A DNA stretch of 15,555 bases from Terana coerulea. Taxonomy: Eukaryota > Basidiomycota > Agaricomycetes > Polyporales > Phanerochaetaceae. The position numbers were made by a program, and so were the translations under genes. The notes below the pieces were generated by a model. It was not told the origin of the DNA, searched no databases, and saw only the letters and a list, made by a program, of their open reading frames with translations. Below, piece by piece: positions 7,690-15,555 of this stretch. The DNA lies in the NCBI GenBank assembly GCA_024811115.1, contig JAKOGH010000130.1:1-15555 (forward strand). The letters run 5' to 3'. Numbering within the stretch: the stretch's first letter is position 1; each line of letters starts with the position of its first letter.

Positions 7690-9394
7690 CCATATAACAA
7701 CCATATATTATGCATGAGTGCCTCTACCTTCGCCACTGTCGGCTTGGGTTCGAACCAGTCCGAGGCTGCACCACCAAACGCTCGACGTATGCGTCATAGC
7801 CATACGACGAAGCCATACGACACGAGACCGCTCGCTGACAAGAGTGGACTCCGTACTTTAGGGATGCCAACGCGCCTTTGATGTAGACCGCAGTCGGCGA
7901 CCCATGCCATACATATAGCGTTCAAGAAGCAGACGGACGACTGATCGGAATACCAACTGCCCTAGATTCGCGATGTTTTCCAAAGAGAAAGCGTTGTAAA
8001 GCTTCGTACACAGCGTATCGCACGCGAGCCCTGCGTCGTCTTCGCACTCCGCGAGTCGGCGGCCTCGTCTAGGGAGCCTTTCACGAGTTGGGAACGTCCC
8101 GAGGCGCGCTGGAGAGAACCGCACATATGGTACGACGTTGGGTGCTTGGGACAATCCGCGCGCTCGCCTGAGCAAGGGCGCATGCGGCGCGGCGTGTCTA
8201 GTGATAATAGGCAGCACGACCACGAAGCTCTGGAGGGCAGAGAATCAGGCATCTTCTGGCGGGCGGAATGTTGTCCATAAATCTGGCGGTGGTAGTCCGC
8301 GCATGTGTGGGCAGGAGAAGAGCCCGCTGCACCGTTCTCCTATCAGAAACACAGCACTGGTCAGGGCTGTGGTGATGCATGAAGGTACAATGGCGCCGCA
8401 CCTGTCTGGGAAACATCTGCCGCTTGCTCGCCACAGTATCCCTCCATACCAGTCGCGGGAGCACATGCCTATACGTATGGCGGCCAACCTTCGCAGAGAC
8501 CCAGTGCGACGAGGGCTAGTCACGAGAGCACGTGTAGACAAGCATTGCGGCCGTCCGTCTTCAGGAGGGCACGACGGCGGTCCAACGCGAGAGGCGCACG
8601 ACGCTGTATGCGCTTGGGCTATGGCGTGTCTGCAGCGGCGCCCCAGCGTATGCGTGCCGGCTGCGCGAGCGTTCGTGAGCGAGCTGCACGCGGAAGGATG
8701 TTCAGGCGAACGTACCTCTTTACCAGCTGCTTATAAGCGACTCTCGCATCCCGCTAAGCCGAGTATCCGGCGTTTTTGTACCATGCATACATCCCGCTTA
8801 TACCTCCTCGACTCGGCGCCCGCTCCCGAGCACACTGGCGGATGCGACCGTGTCCCTCCAGCACGCCATGGTCGTCTTCGCTGCTGGATCGTATTTGTTG
8901 AGCTATCTTCTGCAAGCGGCGTCCCTTGCACCAGGAGCGGGTCGCACGGGACGAGGGTGATCATGGGACCAAATGTTATGTCGTGAAGATCCATGAATCC
9001 AGTGAAGGCAGCTTGACTGGGATGTACCGGAGGATCCAATACGTGGGGCAACACGTAGCGGGGAAAGGAGGGAGTTAAAGCAATCTAGATGGAAAAAGAC
9101 GAACATAGGTCTCATTCTGCCCGTGCGTCCTTTAGTTCTTATGCTTCTGTGCGTGCGTATGTGGGACGCGCCGACGCGTTCACTTGCAACCATCGCGCGC
9201 ATGCGTTCAGCGGTTGAAATACCTGACCGGTCTAGGCGATTGAACAAGTCCGTACCGGTGGCGAAGCATGGTGCACGTCGAGGTGTTGATGGGAGGAGTA
9301 GGTATATGCGCGGGAAATGTCGCGCGGACGACATCTGTGGACGCGGTCCTACAAAGCTAGCATATACCGCTTTCGCAGCAGCTCTGTTGGAGAG
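7690..9394. other. 1.7-kb stretch with no supported gene
   Basis: Long frames are open on both strands because the DNA is GC-rich; the longest is 8138-8986 on plus. None contains a motif I recognise. One plausible minus intron (about 8395-8334, GTGCGG..CTGATAG with a CCTGAC branch) would join minus frames in phase, so a diverged minus-strand gene or relic is possible. A 13-bp tandem duplication lies at 7798-7823. Confidence 0.5.
7798..7823. repeat. 13-bp tandem duplication
   Basis: AGCCATACGACGA (7798-7810) is followed directly by AGCCATACGACAC (7811-7823), matching at 11 of 13 positions. Confidence 0.85.
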
Positions 9395-9402
9395 TATAAA
9401 AA
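9395..9402 (+). promoter_or_regulatory. TATA box for the 9449 gene
   Basis: TATAAAAA lies 54 nt before ATG 9449 and 30 nt before ATG 9425. Initiation about 30 nt downstream would fall at or beyond the first ATG, which favours translation from 9449. Confidence 0.55.
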
Positions 9403-9448
9403 GTGGTCAGGTTTGTGGTGATGTATGGAGGCATGGAGGGAGACGAAC

Positions 9449-9721
9449 ATGAGCCAAAACCCGTTCCTTCCTCTCCATGATATCCCACACACGAGACATT
9501 CTTCTCCGGGATCAATGCCAGATACTCTTGCCCTGGCCAGACTTTACGCGGGCATCGTTTCAGCTTTTGGAGCTATCGGTGCATGGAGAGAAGTTGGGCA
9601 GGAGGCCTACCTCAGAATAGCGGGAGCTAGCCGCGAGAGCCTAGGTCTGTACGCATTGCAAACCCACGTTCCAGAGACGCGAGACGGCGGTATCAAGAGG
9701 AAGCGTAGAAACACGTCTTAG
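9449..9721 (+). CDS. small basic-tailed hypothetical protein (90 aa)
   Basis: ATG 9449 (context GAACATGAG) opens a 90-codon frame. It begins MSQNPFLPLHD, has a central hydrophobic, helix-like segment (ALARLYAGIVSAFGAIGAWR), and ends in a basic KRKRRNTS tail resembling a nuclear localisation signal. It stops at TAG 9719-9721. A TATA box sits at the expected distance. The same frame stays open after the TAG for another 198 nt and then joins a further exon, so this may be the first half of a longer protein of about 200 residues. No family is recognised. A longer form from ATG 9425 adds eight residues but would begin at the predicted transcription start. Confidence 0.45.
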   Translation: MSQNPFLPLHDIPHTRHSSPGSMPDTLALARLYAGIVSAFGAIGAWREVGQEAYLRIAGASRESLGLYALQTHVPETRDGGIKRKRRNTS

Positions 9722-10169
9722 TGGGGCGAGGGGGCTCGAGGAGGAAGGAAGTCGATGGTGAACCGGGTGGAAGTAGGAAGCAAAGAGCGAAGCACCGGCA
9801 TGCGCGCGCCCTTCCCTTCTCCTAACATCCATCCACCGCGTCCGACGGCTTCCTCGCGAATCAGGGTGTCGCGCACCAGCCGGAAGGATGACGCGGACAC
9901 GTACGGTCCCATTGTGAGGTGAGCCTGGAGAAGAGGATCGTAAATATGAGAACGAATGAGACGTGTTTGTGAGAGGGTGGTGAGTCGGAGTGACCGTGCA
10001 GTCGAGGCCGAGGAATGAAGCTGTAGACAGGGTGCACGTGCACGTGGTCCTAGCAATCAAAAGAGCAGCGGCGGCGCCAATTTTGGTAGTGGGCGCCAAC
10101 GAGCCTCACTCTGTGGTGACCGCCGCAAGCGCGGTGGACAGCTCAATCGACCAGCTCTTCGAGGTGTGA
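9722..10169 (+). CDS. in-phase continuation of the 9449 frame across a TAG
   Basis: The frame of the 9449 gene continues open after the TAG, with an internal ATG at 9755 (MVNRVEVGSKERSTG), to a GTGAGC donor at 9919. A GACAG acceptor ending at 10030 joins the final exon 10031-10169 in phase; the intron is 112 nt. That exon reads LAIKRAAAAPILVVGANEPH and ends DQLFEV before TGA 10167-10169. From ATG 9755 the product would be 100 residues. It is either a second small gene, the 3' half of one gene carrying a nonsense mutation, or a locus with an unrecognised intron around the TAG; no GT donor with consensus and correct phase was found for the last option. Function is unknown. The opposite-strand frame at 9718-10056 is Ser/Pro-rich and less convincing. 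Confidence 0.4.
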
Positions 10170-10290
10170 CTGGAGACTACTGGTCGAATCTGAGTGCGCG
10201 CGCAATACGGGCGGTTTTTTATTTTTATTTTTACCGAATATAGTCGAATTTTGATAGATTGTGTAGGAGTGGGTCAACCCTCAAGTCAGG

Positions 10291-10312
10291 CTAGTCTACA
10301 TCTAGTCTACAT
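10291..10312. repeat. 11-bp perfect tandem duplication
   Basis: CTAGTCTACAT occurs twice in direct succession (10291-10301 and 10302-10312). Confidence 0.95.
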
Positions 10313-10563
10313 CCAAACTCTGGGTCCTTCAGTGTAGTGTCCCGGAGTTTGAAACGGCACGTCAGGCATTGCCTTGCCGCAACGGCATCTCCCATGTGGT
10401 GAGCCCGGGAGAAGAGCCCGCTGTATACTTACGCCGCCCTTGCCTGAGCCCGCTGCCCAAGCGACGCAAGGAGTCTGCCTCGGGTTCCGCCGTGATAGCG
10501 TCTCTTTTAGGCAGCCTTCCTGATATGGGCATGGATATATCCTGGCTGCCAAAATGCCCTATT

Positions 10564-10681
10564 AGAGCATATTAGCTGCGATATATATCCCGTCCGTATT
10601 GAGCCGGAATTGCCAAAATTACAGAGCGACGACCCCATTTTGAGGCGCTTATCGTGATATTTATCGTAGCTAATATGCTCT
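10564..10681. mobile_element. MITE-like element with ~28-bp terminal inverted repeats
   Basis: The left end, 10563-10591 (TAGAGCATATTAGCTGCGAT and on), is matched by the reverse complement of 10654-10682 with about three mismatches over the arm. The 118-bp interval is flanked on both sides by ATT (10561-10563 and 10682-10684), which could be a 3-bp target-site duplication. It carries no coding capacity. Size, terminal inverted repeats and flanking trinucleotide fit a non-autonomous DNA transposon. A simple hairpin without transposon origin remains possible. Confidence 0.55.
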
Positions 10682-11108
10682 ATTATTACCTCCCTATTTC
10701 TGTATAGCGCAGGTGAATGCCTCCGAGCACGAGCCCACGAACTAAGGGAAGTATTAGCATAATGATGAAGTATGTACTTATCTGGTTAATTATAATATCA
10801 ATACCATGAGTACTGTAAATATAAAGAAATGGCTAAGAGGGTGGGATGACACAGGGGACATGGAAGACTTGTGGAAGACAGTCCGGTAAACCTACCATAA
10901 TCATCACCGGTCACCCTTAGTACTGCGAGAAGCTGGAGGCTAAGTACTGTCGCTGTACACTGGCAAGTCGTGCAAGGGGAATACTTACCGGCCGACCTTA
11001 GCCGACGATGATGACGTCGTCAGCGCAGTGCGCTTGAGGTCCAAGCTATTTCTTGCCGAGAAGCCGGTTCGAAGTCCGGGACACTTCTCAGAAGACCCCC
11101 ACCTTGGT

Positions 11109-11166
11109 GACAGCCTCTATATACAAAGGAACGAGAGCATCCCTTCCGACTATTTAAGAGGCTGTC
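11109..11166. repeat. inverted repeat, 10-bp arms
   Basis: GACAGCCTCT at 11109-11118 and its exact reverse complement AGAGGCTGTC at 11157-11166, separated by 38 nt that include TATATA-like sequence. Confidence 0.85.
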
Positions 11167-11207
11167 CTAGAGCCTAAAGTCAGGCCTATTTGGCCCGACT
11201 CGGATTG

Positions 11208-11222
11208 TGTGTCGGGGACACA
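11208..11222. repeat. short hairpin TGTGTC/GACACA
   Basis: TGTGTC, a 3-nt GGG loop, then GACACA form a perfect 6-bp stem. Confidence 0.7.
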
Positions 11223-12042
11223 TTTCGTATTCTGCGGTAAGCTTCACCATCATATATGCCGTTTGAAACGTTAAAGGTTAATCATCGCTTTATGCCCAAG
11301 TTGGACGTATCCTTTTCACATGATTTGCGCAGCGGTCTAGGCCATTAGCAACCAGGTTGCTTGCACGATGCATCGGAGGAAGCAGAACTAGAACCAGCCC
11401 CATGATCTTGTAATACTAGAGGAGGTGCCGACCAGCCATATCAATGAATAGACCGCGGACGTGGCCGTTTGGATACGTGTGCCGGTGCACTTACCGCAAA
11501 GTCCGCCATGGCTTAGGGTTTTCTGGTCCTTTCTGGGCAAGGCGGTCCAGGCCGTGCACACGGTCATAAATGCATGACGTCTCGCCATTGGTTAGTCTCT
11601 AGCAACTGTAGGCGCCGTGTACGACTGTGCAATGTAACTCTGAGGTGTTCATTGGGTAAGAACAATGCTTTCGAACACTTACAGTGCCCTCATATTTGGC
11701 TCGAAGGAGTACAGCAACGATTTTCCCAGACTCGTTGATTTCGACCAATCCCATTCATGCCCGTGCCTACGCGATAGTAGCTTTTCTACACGCACTGTGT
11801 AGCCGGTGCCACGGCGTAACGCTTTTGGTCTATATGTCCCGGGTAAGGTTAGTGTGGCACGCCGTCCGGTAGATCAAGGCCAGTCACACAGGATGCTCTA
11901 ATTGAAAGGGGCATGGTATGGCGCAGAGAATAATTTACTAGCTACGACAAGATCTACAGCATATGCATATGCGCGTTTTACATCGGTGTTCTACAGGAAC
12001 AGCTCATATATAAAGAAAAATGCCAATACACGAAGATCCAGC

Positions 12043-14011
12043 TCACGCTGCCACCGCGGCGACTTCCTGCACCTCCGACACGATAGCCATCTGGCTGAAG
12101 TCAAACACGACCGAGCTGGCCGCGCGCTCGCCAAGCAGGCCCCACGTTTGCCACCACTCCTCCGCCTGATCTTCCGCGTCGAACCCGAAGATCTGCTTGT
12201 CGCGCTGCATCAAATCGGCGGTGGGTCAGCGTCGGTACATATCTCGCAGAACTGAGAATACGCACCACGAACCACAGGCCGCGCACCGAGTCGTCCTCGC
12301 CGTCCGCGCCGCCGTCGTCGGGCGCGTCGGGGTCGAGCGCGAGCGCCTCGACGCCGCGCGCGTGCTTCGCGCGCATGGCCGCGTCGCGGGCGGCGTGCTC
12401 GGGGCCGGGCGGCATCGCGACGAGCGCGTAGTTCGCGAGGTCCGCCTCGAGCATGTCGCGCACGCGCGGCGCGCGGATGCTCGCGTGCGCATCGAGGAAC
12501 GCGGGGATCTGCTCCACGCTGTGCAGGTGCGAGAAGAGCGCGCCGAGCGCGGCGGCGTCGCATGTGGAGGCCGCGACGGCGGTCGTCGCGCCGCGGGGAA
12601 AGGCATGTGCGGCGTCGCCGACGATCATCAGCCGCCCGCTGTCGTGCACCCACGTGTCGAGCTCCGGTGGCGAGGTGAGCGGCACGCAGCGCCGGCGTGT
12701 CGAATGCTCGATGAGTTTCCGCAGCCTGTGCGAGACGACTGTCAGCAATTGAGGCCTCCCAAGCGAGACAGTCTGCACGCACCGTGGCTCGCATTCACCC
12801 ATCGCCTCCAGCACGCGCTCCTTGGAAACATCGCCAGCGCCCCACAAGTCTTGTGTGCCGTCCTCCGGCACGTACACCTGCAGCGCATACTCCGGTTGGA
12901 TGCCCTACACAAAGGCGAGGTCAGCGTACGCACGAAGGCGGCGAACCAAAAGGTGGCGTACGGCGATGTATCCCATGGCACCGCGTGAGTTGCCGAGCCA
13001 TGTGTACGTCCGCCCCTGCACGTGCATATCAGCTGTCAGACTAGTCCAAAAACGCTATAAGGTTACGCACCTCATCTTCGAGCAGCGATGCGAGCTCGGG
13101 CGTACCGGTGATTGCCTCTTTGGGTACCGCAATGCTGCATAGGTTGGCCGTCGGTGATTCATCTTCGTGCATCGTGCGCTGGAACTCACTTGAATATTGA
13201 CATGCCGAGCTGAATGTCGGGCAAGTCCTGGTCGAGCACTTCCCGGCGCGCAAGGCTTGAGGGCCCGTCCGTCGCGATGACTACATCCGCCTCGAGCACC
13301 ACGCCCGAGTCCAGTCGGACGGACGGCTGGTCGTCCTCCTCGTCGAAGACGAGTGTGTAAGACTCTGAGCGCGGCAGGATTTTGGCCCCGAGCGCGACGG
13401 CGGTGGAATGCAGCAGTTGGTGCAAGTCTGCGAACTGGGAAGGGAGGTCACGAAACGGCCGCGGGATGCATTGGAACCTTGCCAGGAGTGTGAGAGGAGT
13501 AGCACTCACGTGCATGTAGAGGAAGTCGCCGCCGGCATCCTTCATAAGCTCTTCAATCCAGGTGTGTGTGCCCAGAATGACATCTTCCTCGTCTATGAGA
13601 GGCATTCAGCACATTTCCAACGGCGCGGCCGGCATATTGGCGTACATCTGGTCAACAAAACCTGCTTGCTCGTAACGGTGAGCTCTTTGAGCTTGTCTCC
13701 CATACCCCATCTGGTCAGGAGCTTCGACATGTTCGGAGGCACGGAGAAACCACTCATGCCCCATGTCTGGCGAGCGAGCGAACGTTAGAGTCGGTATGCG
13801 CCACAGTGGCCAGGGCACTCACGTCGACAATCTCGTCTGGAACCTCTATCACCGTCACATCATGGCCGGCTCGTCGCAGTGCAATGGCGGTTCCCAGGCC
13901 CGCGGCTGTGGTGCCGATAATAACGACATGAATTTTGAGGAAGTCGGCGACAGCCTGTGTGGGCGGTCATTAGCATAAAGCAGCGCAGGTGGTTGCCGCT
14001 ACACGCACCAT
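12043..14011 (-). CDS. FAD-dependent monooxygenase (salicylate hydroxylase-like)
   Basis: Nine exons: 14011-14009 (ATG only), 13954-13823, 13766-13646, 13592-13510, 13434-13190, 13134-13071, 13015-12962, 12904-12266 and 12204-12043. Introns are 53-75 nt with GTGCGT, GTGAGT or GTACGC donors and YAG acceptors. The join gives 500 residues without a stop, normal for flavoprotein aromatic hydroxylases. Such enzymes use NAD(P)H and O2 to hydroxylate a substrate through FAD. Residues 11-28 form the N-terminal Rossmann beta-alpha turn, followed by RRAGHDVTVIE; PPNMSKLLTRWGMGDKL follows. The DG motif is VVIATDG (Asp169-Gly170) and the GD motif is GRLMIVGDAAHAF (Gly330-Asp331). A C-terminal DKQIFGFDAEDQAEEWW matches family ends. 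Oddities: the dinucleotide motif is GTTAAG (15-20), lacking the second Gly of GxGxxG, and the helix after the GD motif has Cys-Asp (349-350) where relatives usually have Glu-Asp. Substrate is unknown. The aldo/keto reductase lies upstream on the same strand. Confidence 0.93.
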
Positions 14012-14520
14012 GGTATCGTGTGCAAGGGTATACGGTCGTGGTGGTGGTCGGAGGCAGGGCAACGGCGAGTGGGCGGACGCACCGCAGGCATGGATTATGA
14101 GAGCCCTCGCGGGCCGCACCGCTGCTCTCGATCGCCGCCGCGACGAAACCCAATCTGCTGATTATCATGCGCGTTCCTGAGGATATGGAGGCGCAGCGAC
14201 GCGCCCCCGGGGTTCTGCGGGTCGCCGAGATCGCGCGCGGGCGAGTGGGAACGCGTAAAATTTAACGGGGGCGAATGGAAGGCGCGAAGGTTCCGCTCGC
14301 CAGGCGCGGGATGCCCAAGGGCGTCGATGCAGCGCGGCGGCGGCCCAGAAGGCACAATGAATTTTCGATCAGTGTGCCCGTGGGCGGAAGAACCCTATAT
14401 AGCGACCGGGAGCATCTGGCGCAAGCCAAGCATGAACCGTCCCGAAAATCGTCCTCGATCTCTGTTTAGCAGGCACTTTCGGGCCGCCGAGTGGCCCGTG
14501 TAAACGTAGCGGAACGGTAC

Positions 14521-14558
14521 AGCCTTTTCACTTCATTTACATGTTTTTCGAAAAGGCT
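14521..14558. repeat. inverted repeat, 9-bp arms
   Basis: AGCCTTTTC (14521-14529) and its exact reverse complement GAAAAGGCT (14550-14558), separated by 20 nt. Confidence 0.85.
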
Positions 14559-14714
14559 ATCAGTGGTAAGTATTCCGCGGAAAACCGACAAGGTGCAACA
14601 TACGATACCTTGAGACATGGCCACAAGCCTCCACAAGTCTGATACGCCACATCACGCCGATAGCACCCGTGATTGCACGAATTCATCGGGCGATGAGGCC
14701 TGGACGTCGCGGGC

Positions 14715-14795
14715 CTCGCTGGCGGGAGCGAGCCGGGGATCGGCGCTTAAGCGCCACAGGCACTAAAGCCTGCGGCACTCTGATGACGCATCAGA
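14715..14795. repeat. cluster of four consecutive inverted repeats
   Basis: In order: CTCGCT/AGCGAG (14715-14732, 6-nt loop); the uninterrupted palindrome GGCGCTTAAGCGCC (14742-14755); CAGGC/GCCTG (14757-14772, 6-nt loop); TCTGATG/CATCAGA (14779-14795, 3-nt loop). The last contains TGATGACGCATCA, which resembles a bZIP half-site pair. A role as transcription-factor sites or as an RNA-level structure is inferred only. Confidence 0.75.
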
Positions 14796-15226
14796 TTAAC
14801 CATCACACCCGCCCCTTTCCCCATTTGGCACCAAGTAATACTGACGTCGGAATTCCCGCGATGTGGTCCGGCTACTGCTGCTCAAACGCCTTAAACGCCT
14901 CTCCTGGGAAACATTGGACGCGCCTGCTTGAACTTTACTAATGACTCTTCTTGCCATAATGACTGTTGTAAGTGTATTTGGGCACTTCCTGACCGCGTTC
15001 GACCTCGTCACAGTGCAAGTTACATGTCTTTGAATCCACCCCTGAAACGCACACGCGCAGTACATACCAGTAGATCAACGCCTACATATATGCAATATCC
15101 CCGAAGACTATAAATCTCCGTCTTCATTCTCAACGACGAGAGGCTCCTTCAATTTTTTGCCTTGAACGCTCTGGTCACTTGCTGGGAGTGTTACAAAGGG
15201 TACTTTAAGACACCATGCCACGTCCA

Positions 15227-15555
15227 CTACTTGAGCTCCGGCGTGTCGGCAAAGAGCACAGTCATCATCGAGTCTGGATACCGCGTTCCCGTCGCTGCAG
15301 TATTGGCCTCACTCGCGATCCTGCGGACCTCCTCCACATCTTCCGGCGACAGCGTGACGTTCAGCGCGCCCAAATTCTCCTTGAGGTACTGCGACACCCC
15401 GCTCGTCAGCTTGACCTTGATGCCACAAGCAGCACACACACACCTTCTCCTTCGTCCCTGGGATCGGAATGACGTCCGCACCCCGCGCAAGCAGCCACGC
15501 CAGCGCAACCTGCCCCGCCGTCGCGCCGTGCCGCTGCCCCACGCTGCGCAGGCCG
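15227..15555 (-). CDS. aldo/keto reductase, C-terminal part (gene runs off the window)
   Basis: Exon 15555-15444 and last exon 15388-15227, joined across a 55-nt intron (15443-15389; GTGTGT donor, GCTGACG branch, TCGCAG acceptor) in phase 0, give the last 90 residues before TAG. The text HGATAGQVALAWLLARG, then DVIPIPGTKEK joined to YLKENLGALNVTLSPEDVEE, is the classic C-terminal end of AKR13-type NADPH-dependent aldo/keto reductases: the last barrel strand (IPIPGTK) binds the cofactor phosphate and the following helix is conserved. The tail ends MMTVLFADTPELK. These soluble (beta/alpha)8 enzymes reduce aldehydes and ketones; the substrate cannot be told. The N-terminal two thirds, with the catalytic Tyr, lies beyond 15555. 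The donor sits inside a GT-dinucleotide run. Confidence 0.93.
   Translation of the reverse strand, partial: ACAAWGSGTARRRGRLRWRGCLRGVRTSFRSQGRRRRCVCAACGIKVKLTSGVSQYLKENLGALNVTLSPEDVEEVRRIASEANTAATGTRYPDSMMTVLFADTPELK

Larger units (their letters stand above)
10170..12042. other. AT-richer intergenic region with small repeats, no gene
   Basis: No frame here has a recognisable domain. The base composition is more AT-rich than the flanks. It holds a T-rich tract (10215-10233), an 11-bp tandem duplication, a MITE-like element and two clear inverted repeats. The last part, up to 12042, is the 3' flank of the monooxygenase gene. Confidence 0.6.
14012..15226. other. 1.2-kb spacer between two co-directional oxidoreductase genes
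   Basis: No gene is supported. It includes the upstream region of the monooxygenase and the 3' flank of the aldo/keto reductase. TATATA-like sequence lies at 14396-14402, but about 385 nt before the monooxygenase ATG, so assigning it as promoter is weak. A 9-bp inverted repeat (14521-14558) and a cluster of four small inverted repeats (14715-14795) stand out. Confidence 0.6.

Noticed and set aside
7741..7775. tRNA-like GGGTTCGAACC sequence
   Set aside because: It is a short palindrome around TTCGAA; no cloverleaf can be drawn on either strand.
8138..8986. Long plus-strand ORF of 282 codons
   Set aside because: It overlaps other open frames on both strands in GC-rich DNA, has no recognisable domain and a composition rich in Arg, Ser and Pro. 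Length alone is not enough.
9641..10099. Minus-strand Ser/Pro/Thr-rich ORF
   Set aside because: The plus strand here has a TATA box, consistent splice sites and better protein-like text; the minus frame has no motif.
11062..11087. tRNA-like T-arm (GGTTCGAAGTCC)
   Set aside because: The T-stem does not pair over five bases and I found no matching acceptor, D or anticodon arms upstream.
12197..12988. Plus-strand ORF of 263 codons
   Set aside because: It is antisense to the large exon of the FAD monooxygenase, which has clear family motifs; the high GC content keeps the reverse frame open.

Overview
The window looks like nuclear DNA of a basidiomycete fungus, probably an Agaricomycete. The recognisable genes are cut by many 50-75 nt introns with GT(A/G)NGN donors, CTNAY-like branch sites and YAG acceptors. 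The protein types (multi-intron FAD monooxygenase, AKR13-type aldo/keto reductase, F-box-like protein, combined C2H2/RING protein) are common in that group. This placement is inferred from gene structure; no marker gene fixes the species.

Four loci are well supported. (1) A plus-strand gene enters from the left edge and ends at 1227. It joins two C2H2 fingers to a C-terminal C3HC4 RING across four introns. (2) A minus-strand F-box-like gene starts at 7526 and runs to about 5915. Its C-terminal coding signal jumps frame twice, so it is frame-broken or mis-sequenced there. (3) A minus-strand FAD-dependent monooxygenase (14011 to 12043) splices from nine exons into an uninterrupted 500-residue product, with unusual residues in its FAD-binding motifs. 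(4) The last 90 residues of a minus-strand aldo/keto reductase occupy 15555 to 15227. The two oxidoreductases are adjacent and co-directional, which would suit a small catabolic or secondary-metabolism neighbourhood.

The rest is thinly coded. Between 1400 and 2920 there are several short spliced coding candidates on both strands, some mutually exclusive. A candidate Arg/Pro-rich spliced gene lies at 4736-5339. At 9449-10169 a TATA-led plus-strand reading frame is interrupted by one TAG and then joins, across an intron, to a last exon.

Non-coding structure includes a 26-nt poly-C run (4208-4233), a 25-bp palindrome (2904-2928), a 118-bp MITE-like inverted-repeat element (10564-10681), an 18-nt sequence shared by two putative promoters (near 2997 and 7648), and four small inverted repeats packed into about 80 bp (14715-14795). 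No rRNA, tRNA, CRISPR array or intact transposase was recognised. I see no convincing evidence of a wholly new system.
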